From Oryzias latipes (Eukaryota > Chordata > Actinopteri > Beloniformes > Adrianichthyidae), in the NCBI RefSeq assembly GCF_002234675.1, contig NC_019867.2, positions 26,649,166-26,713,165 of the forward strand: a DNA stretch of 64,000 bases, given 5' to 3'. The stretch's first letter is position 1, and every line of letters begins with the position of its first letter. Positions 1-10,417 of this stretch are shown here, one piece after another. The position numbers and the translations under genes were made by a program. Below the pieces are notes generated by a model that saw nothing but the letters and a program-made list of their open reading frames with translations, was not told where the DNA came from and did no database searches.

Positions 1-840
1 CACACACACTCTCTCAAACACACATACACGCACACACATTTTGCAAGGAAGGTGGGACCTAGGACCATCTGTCCCCTGCCTCTTCCCTGGTGGGGGGTAC
101 GGGCCCCTTTGCAACGGCGGCTGTGTCCCCGGGGTGCTGGCTTCCTGGGCCCGGCGGTGCTCTCTCCGCGCGGTGGGGGGGTTCACATTACATCTGAGCC
201 GGGGGTGTTCGTGTCCCTGGGGGGTGGGTTCTGGTCCTTGCTCCTGAGTGCTGGGCCCCGCCAAATTTCCAACTGTGGCCGAGCCTGGTCGGGCCATATT
301 TACAACACCCCTTGTGGGCCCTCTTTTTTCCCCGGGGTTCCCCCCTCCTGGGCGGGGGCGGCGGGCCCCTGCCTCGCTCCTCCCTGGACCAACCGTTGGC
401 CGGGCGGATGGCTGCCTGGAGTGCGGAGTGGGTCTCCCTTGGGGGGTCCTGGCCCGTACCTGGGGTTGGGGCGGGGGGATGCCCGGAACTCCTGGGTGGT
501 GGTGGGGTGCTCGTCTGGGGCTGTGGGCGTCCTTCTCCGGTGGGGCCCTGCGTTGGGTTCTCCCGGCGCGGCGGGGGGGCTGCTCTCCTGGTTGGGCTGG
601 GGCGGCGCCCTCTTTCCCTCCGTGCCTCCCTGCTCTCTGGCTCTGGGGGCCTTGCGGCGGCCCTGCTGGCCCTGGCCTGGGTGGCGGGCTTGGTCGCCCG
701 GGCGGCGGTTGTTCCCTGCCGGTTCCCGTGTGGTGTTGGGGGGAATCCGGCTGCCGCTGCTGGTGCGGTGGGGGTCTTGGGGTGGGGATGGCTGGGCACT
801 CTCCCTCCTTCTTTTCACGTTCCACCATCCATTTTAGAAG
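1..840. repeat. GC-rich repeat segment with CA-rich start
   Basis: The first 38 bases are CA-rich. From about 40 to 835 the base composition is very GC-rich, with G runs on the plus strand (GGTGGGG, GGGGCGG), and it stops abruptly at about 836 where ordinary AT-rich DNA resumes. Several overlapping open frames exist on both strands. They are explained by the lack of A/T-containing stop codons, not by coding: the translations are low-complexity Gly/Pro/Trp/Arg with no domain. The final bases of the window (63750-64000) have a similar flavour, which suggests a dispersed repeat family. The class is not recognised. Confidence 0.5.
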
Positions 841-1432
841 AACATAAACACTCACCTGAGCACAGGTGTCAGCTCAACAGACTGAATGACTGAAATATTT
901 CACACTAGTTGGTTTTAAGGCATAAGTATGCGTGTGAACACTATCTGTTTTGTGTACATGTCGACAGGTGGACATTTTTGCAACTAACAAGTGTGTTTAT
1001 AACATTTGAGTGTGTGTGTGGACAGGCTCCGCCCTTTTTTTTTTGTTTTTTTTTTTACATTTGAACCTTACCATAATGATTAACAACCAGTAAACTTGTT
1101 GCTTTATGCTGCTTCATGGTCTTATCCCCTTTCCCCTCCTATTATCACCCCCTACCCCCCCTCTCTCTAACGTCCCTCTTTCTTCTTCCCCTCTTTCCTT
1201 TTCCGTCCGGTCCAACACCAAAGATTTTCAGACATGTTTGAAATTAATAAAGTTTGGCCTCAATTACAAAAGGGGTTTATTCAGACATACCTTTGGTTTG
1301 TCTGAAGATTAATAACCCCTCTTGTTAAAGTAAAATATGTCCAACCCAAGAGGCCCTCAGCTCTCATCTGTCTGCCTAGCTGTTGGACAGGACAAGTTGG
1401 AAAAAAAAAAAAAATAAATAAAATAAAAGAGT
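841..1432 (+). repeat. Probable 3' part of a retroelement ending in an A-rich tail
   Basis: This AT-normal stretch contains pyrimidine-rich blocks (1119-1210), an AATAAAG at about 1246 and a terminal A-rich run with AATAAATAAAATAAAA (1399-1430). A 3' A-rich tail preceded by a polyadenylation-like signal is the usual end of a non-LTR retroelement or a processed copy on the plus strand. It may be continuous with the GC-rich block to its left. No reverse-transcriptase sequence is visible here, so the assignment is an inference. Confidence 0.4.
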
Positions 1433-2342
1433 TGTTCCACTTTTGGATGTGTTAGTTTGCAGCTCGTGGTTATGTAGCAGTTGGGTGTTTATGAGGACAC
1501 CAACATTATCTCACCAATTCTGTTTTGCCTCCTCATTTGCATTTAAATTTCTTTTTCAGTTTATATTACAGCATCACAGCAGAAAGGGAGAAAAACAATC
1601 ACAGAATTTGTCCACATGTCAAGAAAAGACGGTTTCCACTTCAAAGTATGTCTTCTCTAATCAGAATTTAGCATGTTGGAAAAACTTTTGAAGATGAGGC
1701 AGGCACAAGAAATGGATGAAGAGATATTTCTTTTCATAACAAAAAGAAAAAAGTGCAGTGCCCCTCATATACATGGTTTAAATGTATATATAGATGTAGA
1801 CTGAATAGAAAAAGATCATAAAACATGATGATATTTAAACACAAACATGTTTTACATTGTTTGCAGATCTAGTAAAAAAAATCTACACCTGAGTTTAGCT
1901 CTGCAGCATCGGCCAGAAGAAATGCTGATCATCTATTTTATTTTATTTTATTTTTTATTTCTGACCTGGCTTTGGTTATTATTCAGTGTTTTTGCTGCAA
2001 ACCACAATCTGGTCAAAGTTAGAAACTAACCACAAAGTTTTGAGATAACATTAGTTGACCAAAGTGGTAACACAAAAATTATAACCTCTCATAATGACAA
2101 TGCACAAAACGTTGAGGTCTTCCGTTTAGAGTAGTTCCTGATTCAGAGTAAATATACATGCTACTTCTGCAAACCTTGACTAGATTTTGGAGCAATGTCA
2201 TCTGTGTATCTATAAATAGTTTGAATGTTGATTATCACATTGTAGTAAGACATGGTTGGTCTGAATTATTTGTATACTCTGATATCATCATAACATCAGC
2301 AAAAAAAATCATAATTTGTAAAAAGAAAGAAAAAAAGGCATT
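1433..2342. other. Intergenic AT-rich DNA left of cyb561a3
   Basis: No gene is recognised. The stretch is AT-rich with short open frames that lack start context, domains or splice partners. Confidence 0.5.
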
Positions 2343-2348
2343 TTTATT
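2343..2348 (-). terminator. Candidate poly(A) signal of cyb561a3
   Basis: On the minus strand this reads AATAAA, about 150 bases downstream of the cyb561a3 stop codon at 2495. It is the first canonical hexamer after the stop, in an AT-rich setting. Confidence 0.5.
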
Positions 2349-2494
2349 CATTGTTCAAGTCATTTTAAATATATTTTCAAAATTATATTAGAATGTCACT
2401 CATAGACTTTGCTACACGAGGTAATCTGCTGCTTATAGGACTAGAATGGCGAGCGGAATCCTTGCTGGTCAAATTTTGGCGAGCAGCGATGCAA

Positions 2495-5400
2495 TCAATC
2501 ACTTTCTTCACGTAGTATAGGCTGGAAGAGAGAAAATACACAGCATTTCTGGTTACACCTTTGACCCATCAGATCCTCTTTTTGTTTCAGGGATGCTCTC
2601 ACCGCATACGTCCGGTCCTCAGGGCTGGAGTCAGGTCTCTGCCATTCGCTGGTGGACAAAATCCTCAGAACAATCAAACCGAAAACTACGATCAAAACCC
2701 CTAAAGAGTTTCCCACCAGAGCTTCAGGAGGTAGGCTGGAGTATGGCTGAGTCTCGTTGGTTTGTCCTTTTCTACAAAAAACAGGAAGAAAAAAAAACCA
2801 TTACAAATGTTTACATTTGTAACTACATTAAAACAGAGGCGACTCACAGAGCAAAGAAGAGTTTCTCGTTGATGCCAGAGATGCTGGCGGCGATGCTGAG
2901 TATCAGGATGCTTCCTCCCAACCACACATGGACGGGTTTGAGGAGCTTGCGCATTGATAAAGGAGTCCAAGGCAGGAGAAATCCAGCAAAACCAGCTACC
3001 CACTGCACAGAGGAGTGAAAGGGAAAAAATTACCAATTGTGAACTTGGCTCTCATAAAAAACATTAATAAAAATTCTAGTTCCCGTTTTACCTGTATGGC
3101 AAAAAGAGCCGCGGCTGCAATTCCAATCCAGCTGTGCAAAGAATAAAGGTTGGGAATGTTCTTGGCGTTGTGGTAGTTAAACACAGCGCAGAGTCCCACA
3201 ACGGACAGGATGAGAGAGAGGAGCATCAGCGCAGCATGGAGGAGCTTCCAGGGGAGTTTGTCATAACCCCAGGTCAAAGGTATGCGGTACAACACGGCGC
3301 CTGTGGGAGCAACAGAAGTGTGTCCCACTCCCATCATCTTTTGATCTCTTTTCAAATCGTTCCCAGTGGTTTTTTAAAATCAGGATTTTGCGGTTCTTAG
3401 ATCAAATCACAAAAACTGTGTCGTTTTCTAGGACATAGTTTCTACAGAGCGGCAGGAGCTCATTGGAAATGTACCTCTGAGTTGTGGGCGGGACCATTCG
3501 CTTGAAGCACGACTGTCCCCACTTCCCGTCCCCCATCCGTTTACCCTCTCTGCCGCTACTTTACAGTTCCTCACAACCTAAAGTTACATTACTGGAGCAA
3601 CAGAAATGGCGAGCAATGTTGGAGCTGATAATAAGCTAATAATAATAACTCTAAGTTTCTTGTTTTTTTTCATGTAACTTTAACTTAATTTCAAATTTAA
3701 ACTAATAAAACTATTTTTAATTTATTTGAACCGTAGTCCCTCAGCAAGTTGTAGCTTTGCCAACAACAAATAATAGAAATGACAATAATACCAAAATGCA
3801 ATGAGAGGTTGAAGGTTCAAATAGAGTAGTCTCGTGTGTCCCGACATGGGGAACATAAAAAATATCTCGTTCCCACAAAATAATTGAGTTGTGCGAACGA
3901 AATAATTATTCATGTCATAAGTCATTCATAAACACGGATATACTCTCCATCCGGCTGCAAAAGCCGCTTTCAGCGTTAACTTCTGTCTCTGTGACCCACA
4001 TTCATTCAAGAAAGGAAAAAGACAAATAAGAATGATAAATTTATTGTTGTCTCAATGGATATAAGAAAAATCTCATAAGATTTAGGATGCCCAAGCTTTG
4101 TGCTTCGCCATACCGCAGGGATTCTCCGGACATAGCTCAGTCACAGAGCTCTTTTGCTCGTCATGCCGGCATTCGGGCAGCTGGTTTGGACTGACTCTCA
4201 ATAATTAAAAGCAGTAAGCCTAAAATAATCTGCTATTACTTGTGTTTTCCCTTTAACTTGAGCAAATTACTTCTAAATGTAAATGTTAGCAGCCAACAGT
4301 CCTGCCTTTTATTATCAGAAAGACAGTAGAAAGTGTTGTAAATGTTTATGTAGATCAGTTGCTCTTCTTCCCCTTTTTCTTCTGCATTTCCTTCTATGAA
4401 AAGTGTCTAAAGTGACGAATTTCAAATCTCAAATACAGCTGCTCTGGATTGAGGTGTAAAGACAAAAAAAAAAGTTTCTATACATGCAAATGATTCCTTA
4501 AAGACACACTGAGAACATGGTATTTTTAACATGTTCTTGGGGATTTCTCTTATGATTGGGGGACTTATATAAAGAAATTTATGCTAAAACCGACATTTCT
4601 TTTAGATATTTCTTTTTTCTAATCACTGTGAATCAGATCAGAATAAAAATTTTGTTGGAAAATGATTGTATATCTGACGTAAAAAAAAACACGCTGCTCC
4701 ATTCTGATGCATCCACTTGCAGACAAAGATCCATGAACGTCTTTGTTTTCCTCGTCTGAACTGGTCTCTGGCTCAGAACTGTACAGCTGGAAAGCTCCAA
4801 TATTGAACGCCATTTTTGCTGCACGACAAAAATAAGGTTGCAGGGCTCCAGACTGCGCATTTTGCGACCAAACTTTGCAAAATTGAATTTAACATCCAGT
4901 CGCACATGTGCTACCAGTACATTTGCCTCCCCCACCCTTCGTATTTTTTTATACATTAAACGTGGAAGGGGCACATCAATGATCTATGAAATAATCAATA
5001 AGACACGAGCGCACACGCACGCAGGCAGACACACACACTCGCGCACATACTCATGAAACGCGAGCACGTACACTCTCGCGTGATGCCTGTGTGTGAGGCG
5101 GCCACTGCGTGTGAGAAGAAAGGGAAAGCCACTGTGAGTGGCTAAAATGCGTGTAGGGGGAGGGGCCTAGAGATAATTGAGTGCGCGTAAACATCTGTGG
5201 GAAGGAAACGGAGACAAATATCACAACCTGATATGTGCGTCTGAGCTATGGGTAAGCGAACTATTGATTCGTTCTTCCGACCTGCGGCTAGTGTACCAGT
5301 GCCAGAGCGTACAGCAGGGGTCTCAAACTCGCGGCCCGCGGGCTATTTGCGGCCCCCACGATGATATTTTGCGGCCCCCGCCTTATAATGAAAGTTTAAT

Positions 5401-7234
5401 ATTAAAGCAGCCTGCCAGTTTGTATGAATGACACTTTTTCATTGTCGTGCGCGAAGCTGACCAACCAATCACAGTGGGGTAAATGACTCTTGGGGGCGTG
5501 ACAATGACAGGGCTTGAAAGCAGGACACCTGACAGCTCCCTCCCCGGACCACATTAAGGAGTTCCTTACTTTCCTTTAGAACGCTCGTAATTTTCTACAT
5601 ACATGCAGTACGTGCTGAACTTTTCTCTGGGCCGCACAGAACCAGAGGAAGGTTTAGGTTTTGGTTACGGCGGCGCATCAAACGGTTATGCACGGCCGTT
5701 ACGGCAGCACGCCGCTCCTGCGGGAGTCGGGTCAGCTGAGGAGAATAAATGTCCCACACCTACATGCGTGACAGCTAACGGGCTTGAACTTTAAACACGT
5801 GCGAGCAACAACAAGATTAGCCTTAGACACACTGAAAATACGTGGGGAAAATGCAACGATAGACGTGTTTGAGATGAACCGGCACCTCGCCTGTATCGTT
5901 GGGGACACCAGAAAGGGGGGGGGAGATGAAGGCGAATCCACAGCGACACTAAAGTAGAACAGGAAATTGGAGTTGTCCTTAACATTCAATTTAGTTTTAA
6001 TATTCCTCTCCCTCTTATTGTGATCTGTGTTATTATATATTTTATGATTATTTTAATGTTTTGTAATGTATGTGGCCTTTTTTAATGAATTGGTATTTTA
6101 ATTAATCACTCCACTACAAAACCCATCAGGACACATGTCCCATAATGCATTGTTTTGTAGTCTGTAGGGCAGCTTTCAGTCAGTTCAGTACTAAATTTTC
6201 AGCTGTGTCCAGGTAGGTTTGCTCCTTGCTCCCACCCCTTTCTCTGATATTTTTGTGATGATTGACAGTTGATGTTGGAGCAAAAACAAAAATATATGTA
6301 ACACACCAGGTGATCTGCGCAGCGTTGAGTTCACCTGGGTGATCTTAAACACGCTTATTGTGCATTTTGGCTGCACCTATTTGGTGTCACAAAGATAAAT
6401 TTCCATCCGTTTTCTTTACTTATTTGTACTGTCATGACAGCGATGGTGATGTCAGTTTACCTGTTGTTGCATCTTCAAAAGTGCAGAATAAAATGTGACA
6501 CTGAATTTGAAACAGCACATTGTAATTTCTGCATCTATTATTAAAGTATTTATTAGTAATACAGTGGAAATTAGTAGATTTGGTTAGCATGTTGATTTAC
6601 GGTATGCGCCCCTAAATTTTCTGGTTGTGCCCCTAAAATTTTCAGTTGGGGGCCACTGTGCTCCTAGTGAAAAAAGTTAGTGTGGAGCCCTGGGTTGGTG
6701 GTGGGAGGGGCTTTAAGCTAGCAGGAGGTCAGGTAAACAAATGGGAAGTGGGGGACAGCTTACTCTACGCCAACAGACCCGCCCACAAAAGACAGTTTTT
6801 TTTTTTTTTGGCTAAAAATGTCATAATCATAATTAAAGAAGACCTCAGGGAAAGCTTTGAAAATAGTTCAAATGATGATAAGAGTTCCTCTCTAATAATT
6901 TCAGAAAGTGTATTAAATCTTAAAATTAGGAGGGATAAAAAAGAAACTTCTACCGAACTTATAGATTGTGATGATTATCCCTTTTCACCTGCCAGAAAGA
7001 GGAATACGGGTCAAAATATTGGAATGAAGCTCTTTAAATGTCCTCACCATTGCCATAGAGCACCACCAGGCCGGTAACCATTAGGACGGGGTGCCAGTTA
7101 AACTCCAGCTGTGAGCCATCCCAGGCAAAACCGCCGCGCCACAGGCTGTTCCACACGCACAAACAGATGACACAGGCAACACTCAAGCACAGGCACAGGA
7201 AGTAGAGCAGGTAGAATATCATCATGGAATTCAT
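2495..7234 (-). CDS. cyb561a3: Cytochrome b561 family, lysosomal/ascorbate-dependent ferrireductase type (CYB561A3-like), complete, five coding exons
   Basis: Coding exons on the minus strand are 7234-7048, 3300-3092, 3002-2848, 2771-2603 and 2521-2495, all with GT-AG borders and matching phases, giving 248 residues (human CYB561A3 is close to this length). The family is a multi-helix di-haem membrane protein that passes electrons from ascorbate across endolysosomal membranes to reduce ferric iron. Seen here: the N-terminal helix, WRGGFAWDG and FNWHPVLM, the [10 protein letters not shown] motif typical of the A3 subtype, YSLHSW, KPVHVW, then SGINEKLFF. Four histidines at about 48, 84, 118 and 157 fit the two haem ligand pairs (48/118, 84/157). 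The tail [11 protein letters not shown] resembles the dileucine-containing C-terminus of A3 proteins. The start at 7234 follows a splice acceptor at 7247-7246, so an upstream 5' UTR exon is likely. CYBRD1 is the alternative, but its LPW motif and tail differ. Confidence 0.85.
2522..2602 (-). other. 81-bp last intron of cyb561a3, in frame if retained
   Basis: The intron begins GTGAGAG after codon GCG and ends in TTTTCTCTCTTCCAG. It is exactly 27 codons long and contains no in-frame stop, so the unspliced message would read through and add 27 residues before the same PILREESD end. The good polypyrimidine tract and a C-terminus resembling the family favour splicing. Confidence 0.65.
3358..3645 (-). 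repeat. Repeat family F1, partial copy C (minus orientation)
   Basis: This is the right-hand half of a repeat found five times in the window. It matches the copy at 50576-51116 in the same orientation (shared TGTCGTTTTCTRGGACA, then CTGCCGCT-type, AAGTTACA-type and TTGGAGCTR blocks) and is inverted relative to the copies at 4499 and 7952. It sits in intron 1 of cyb561a3, starting only about 55 bases upstream of the exon 2 acceptor. Confidence 0.65.
4841..6692. mobile_element. Non-autonomous hAT-like DNA element inserted in F1 copy A
   Basis: The terminal inverted repeats are CAGGGCTCCAGACT at the left and AGTGTGGAGCCCTG at the right, 13 of 14 matching. The element is flanked on both sides by GGTTG, consistent with a short target duplication. 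The ends contain the characteristic 'GCGACCAAA' and 'GCCCCTAAAATTTT' sub-terminal motifs of a widespread fish DNA transposon. No intact transposase frame is visible; the interior open frames are short. hAT elements usually leave 8-bp duplications, so the superfamily is not certain. Confidence 0.6.
5313..5420 (+). mobile_element. End fragment of a second hAT-type element
   Basis: CAGGGGTCTCAAACTCGCGG followed by repeated GCGGCCC motifs is the classic terminus of Charlie-like hAT elements. No matching opposite end is visible, so this is either a truncated copy or a shared sub-terminal piece nested in the larger element. Confidence 0.45.
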
Positions 7235-7245
7235 GCTGGACGGAT

Positions 7246-7950
7246 CTGAAAGCTAACCCAGAAAGAGAAATCAATCAGACTAGAGACACAGAGCGACGAG
7301 AAATGAAACCGTCACTGGACTTGGAGGTTATTTGCATCTTCGACAGAGAAGGATCCACCTGCTTTTCCTTTGAAGCTATCATGTATAGAAAAAGGAGGTG
7401 ATGTTATTAACCAACTATCAACAAAATGTGTACATTTTTACCAGAAACTTTATCATTTCAATAGACGAAAAGCTCAAAACAGGAATTGTTTATCCAAGCA
7501 TGCCATGTAAGAAAGGCCACAAAACGTACCTCACTTTGTCCACAGCCGCAGAGACAAGTGACAACACATCAGCAGCAGCCAACACATAATGTGGAGAAAG
7601 GGCCTTTTGTCTCATGACTTCATCAGACCAATCACAGACACTCACGGTGCTCACTTCGTGTTTCTGTGGTCGAGGCCAGCTCTCACTTCCACTTGCAGCT
7701 GTGTTCAGTTGTTGGAGGGGGAAGCGGCTGAGGGGGCCACCCGCCTGCATCTGAGGACTGGAGGCATGTCCACATTTCATGACAAAAGCCACACACATGA
7801 CTGGCACAGACAGGTGAAGCTTTCCATCAGCTGGTGCTTCTCCACACTGCACCTTTGACTCATCTGATGTTCTAAATTCAGCTCATCAACTGACCGGATG
7901 ATGAGTCTCAATGTGGTCTGATGGAGCCAGTGTGGAGAGTGACTCATTAC
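7246..7950. other. Upstream region of cyb561a3
   Basis: The minus-strand acceptor TTTCAG at 7251-7246 just upstream of the start codon implies a non-coding first exon somewhere to the right. I could not place it: no clear donor or TATA element stands out. The open frames here have no recognised domain. Confidence 0.35.
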
Positions 7951-7951
7951 T

Positions 7952-8363
7952 TAAAGACCCATTCCAATAAAAAATGTTTTTTTATGTTTTTGTGGCATTT
8001 TAATCATGATGGAAGACATTTATAGAGGAAAAATTCAGCTTAAAATTGCATTTGAGTATTTTTTTTAAATCATTGTGAATCAGCAGCAGATGATAAAAGC
8101 GTTGTTTTAAAATGATTGTATTTGTGACAGAAAATGCGCTGGGCGGGCCACAAACTCGCTGCTCAGCTCTAGTCTGCAGACAAACAGATCCATCAACGTC
8201 TTTGTTTTCCTCGTCTGAGCTGGAATCTGGCCCAGAACAGAGGTGAATTTCTAATTAACTCCTGCCGCTCTGCAGAAACTTTGTCCTAGAAAAACGACAC
8301 AGGTCATTTGATTTTGTCTAACAAACAGCAAAATCGTAATTAAAAGACCACTGGGAACGCTCA
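7952..8363 (+). repeat. Repeat family F1, copy B
   Basis: It begins TTAAAGACCCATTCCAAT and ends TAATTAAAAGACCACTGGGA, with the shared internal blocks CTTTGTTTTCCTCGTCTGAG and CTGCCGCTCTGCAGAAACT. It is the most complete uninterrupted plus-strand copy. No coding sequence is visible, so it behaves as a short non-autonomous repeat of unknown class. Confidence 0.65.
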
Positions 8364-10012
8364 ACAATAAATTAAACGATGATTGAAGTTTAAGTAATGC
8401 AAGACAGCAACTTTTTTTTTTTCACTGTAACAAAGATGTCTACGGGATTACTAATTATTTTTTGGTAAAACTAATTTTATCTTAACACACTGCCCCACAT
8501 TTTATTGTTTGAGCAGTAAGAGCATAAGGCAATAAAACAGGATATAAGTAAACCAGTGTTGGTATTTCTTTTATTTGGTCTTCTATAGATCATCTTTGTT
8601 TGGCCCAAATGTTAATTTCTCTTCGCCAAACTGACTTTAATTGAGGGCTGCTCTTCCAATCATATTTTGAGAAATCTTAATAATAATTATTATTATTATT
8701 AAAGCTTAAGCTGTCTGCAATGCTCACTGACACAGTGACTGGGCTTTGCTCACTGTGTGCATCTCTTCAATCTTCCATATTACCAGATTTAGTTTGTTTA
8801 TGGTTCTGCCTTTATGTCATCTTCCCTCTGCTTTCCTAAACATTCTCCCAAAACATTTCTATAAATAGTTACATCTGTATATATACATAGCAGAAGATTT
8901 CTACGTTGCTTTCAGCTTAAGCAATAGGAGGTCAGCTTCGTTAAAGTGAGAATAAGGCAGGTAATGTCAATTTAAAACTTTATTATTATTATTATGGTTT
9001 AAAGAATATTAATTTTACACGCGTAGTATCCCTTGTGCGCATGTGCTGCTTTCACTTATGTCATGCTACTCTTGCCGGCAAAATCATCGAAGCAGAAATG
9101 GTGACGTATTTTATAAAAATGTCTAGTTGGTCTACCTTCGTTTCAGGTACTGTCCGTGCAGATGTATGCCCCAAAGTTTACCAAAAGTTCACGGTTAAAC
9201 TTCAGAGTAAAGGTGAAACACTGGTGTTCAGGAAGAGACATTTACCTAGGAGACTTCCGGGTTGATACCGCAAAGTCCTGTGGGAAAGCTGACCATCATG
9301 TTTTGATAACTTTCGCGCACGCGCACGCGCACTCACACACAAAAACGTGTACAAATAATAATGTTTAATTTAAGTCAAGAAACGTAGAACTTATTTAAAA
9401 AGTGAACTACTTTTAATTAGTAATATTTATGCAAATTCATTAACAGCAAAAGTCACAGTTTTAAATATATCTTGTTTTCAGTTTATGCAGTTTTAATTTA
9501 GTGGTACAAATGTTAATTGAAAGATTTGAAATAAAAGGTTGTCGTTTGATATAGAGGTCCCTGCAAGTCCAGATGTTTTTACTGCCGATGTTGGTTTTGA
9601 TTCTGAAGTTCAGATTTCAGTAGGTGATTATAATATCTTATTTAAAGTCCCACTCTGATCATATTTTGATTTATTTTTATATTTTTTCTATTTTCTCCCT
9701 TTCAGTAATGCATCGGAAAATATCCCATAGGCAGATGAGTCACTCCACATACTTTTACAAGGCCTCAGATCTCTGACATCATGAAGAAGAAGGTTTAAGC
9801 AGCTGTGGAGGTCTTATGGTACATGATGGTGTAATGCATAGAATGACTGCTGGATTTGTCAGGGTTCAGGTAATGGTAGAAACAAGCAGTCTCCTTTCTA
9901 ATGAGGAGTGGAATTTGCACTAACTCATGGTGAAGGCAATTAGAGAGAAACCATTACCACCAGTTGAAGCCACTACTGACTTTGTAGTTCAACCAATATA
10001 ACTGTGGTGAAG
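8364..10012. other. Intergenic DNA, no gene recognised
   Basis: AT-rich apart from a more CpG-containing patch at about 9015-9350 that ends in an alternating GCGCACGCGCACGCGC run (9313-9330), a potential Z-DNA former. A short open frame at 9035-9265 has no recognisable domain. Confidence 0.4.
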
Positions 10013-10071
10013 CATCCATCCATCCATCCATCCATCCATCCATCCATCCATCCATCCATCCATCCATCCAT
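10013..10071. repeat. (CATC)n microsatellite
   Basis: About 14 perfect tandem copies of the tetranucleotide. Confidence 0.95.
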
Positions 10072-10084
10072 TTACTATCAAAAC

Positions 10085-10417
10085 CTGCTTAATCCCTTTC
10101 AGAGTTACTGGGTTGCTGGAGCCTATCAGGCGCACATGAAAGAAGGCTGTTTGAAAACGACCGTGTTTGTAAAGAGGTCTCTGCTCATAGCCCTCAGTAA
10201 CGGGAAGGGGGGGCGGGTGTTCCTCGCTAACAGTCCCCTATTTTTTCAAAGATTTGCATCTGTCGAGCAGACATTTTTGGGTCTAAGACTAATTAAAACC
10301 TACGCAGAAACACAGCTGGACAAAGGACTTCTTGATGGAACTGAAGACGATGATCTACATGACAGGGTGATGGAACTGTTTTTGGACGAAAGAGAGGAGG
10401 ATGGATTTTGTCTTTAA
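10085..10417 (+). other. Open frame of unknown origin after a dispersed repeat motif
   Basis: The open frame runs through the microsatellite and a short 'GGGTTGCTGGAGCCTAT' repeat motif and then continues about 95 codons to a TAA at 10415-10417. It ends in an acidic stretch (TEDDDLHDRVMELFLDERE). There is no usable upstream initiation context and no family is recognised. It could be a degraded transposon or gene fragment. Downstream 10418-12828 holds no recognised feature. Confidence 0.25.

Larger units (their letters stand above)
4499..6860 (+). repeat. Repeat family F1, copy A, split by a hAT-like insertion
   Basis: The left part (4499-4840) begins TTAAAGACACACTG and contains the shared block CTTTGTTTTCCTCGTCTGA. 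The right part (6693-6860) resumes with the GGGGCTTTAAGCTAGC, AAACAAATGGGAAGTGGGGACAG-type and CCCGCCCACA blocks and ends AATTAAAGAAGACCTCAGGGA. Removing 4841-6692 and one GGTTG restores collinearity with the other copies. It lies in cyb561a3 intron 1. Confidence 0.6.

Noticed and set aside
41..893. Several overlapping open frames up to 261 codons in the GC-rich block
   Set aside because: They occur in many frames on both strands at once, are low-complexity Gly/Pro/Arg/Trp, and follow from the near absence of A/T-containing stop codons.
2593..3036. Frames of 111-141 codons over cyb561a3 exons 3 and 4
   Set aside because: They are in the wrong strand or phase; the correct phase gives the conserved cytochrome b561 motifs between splice sites.
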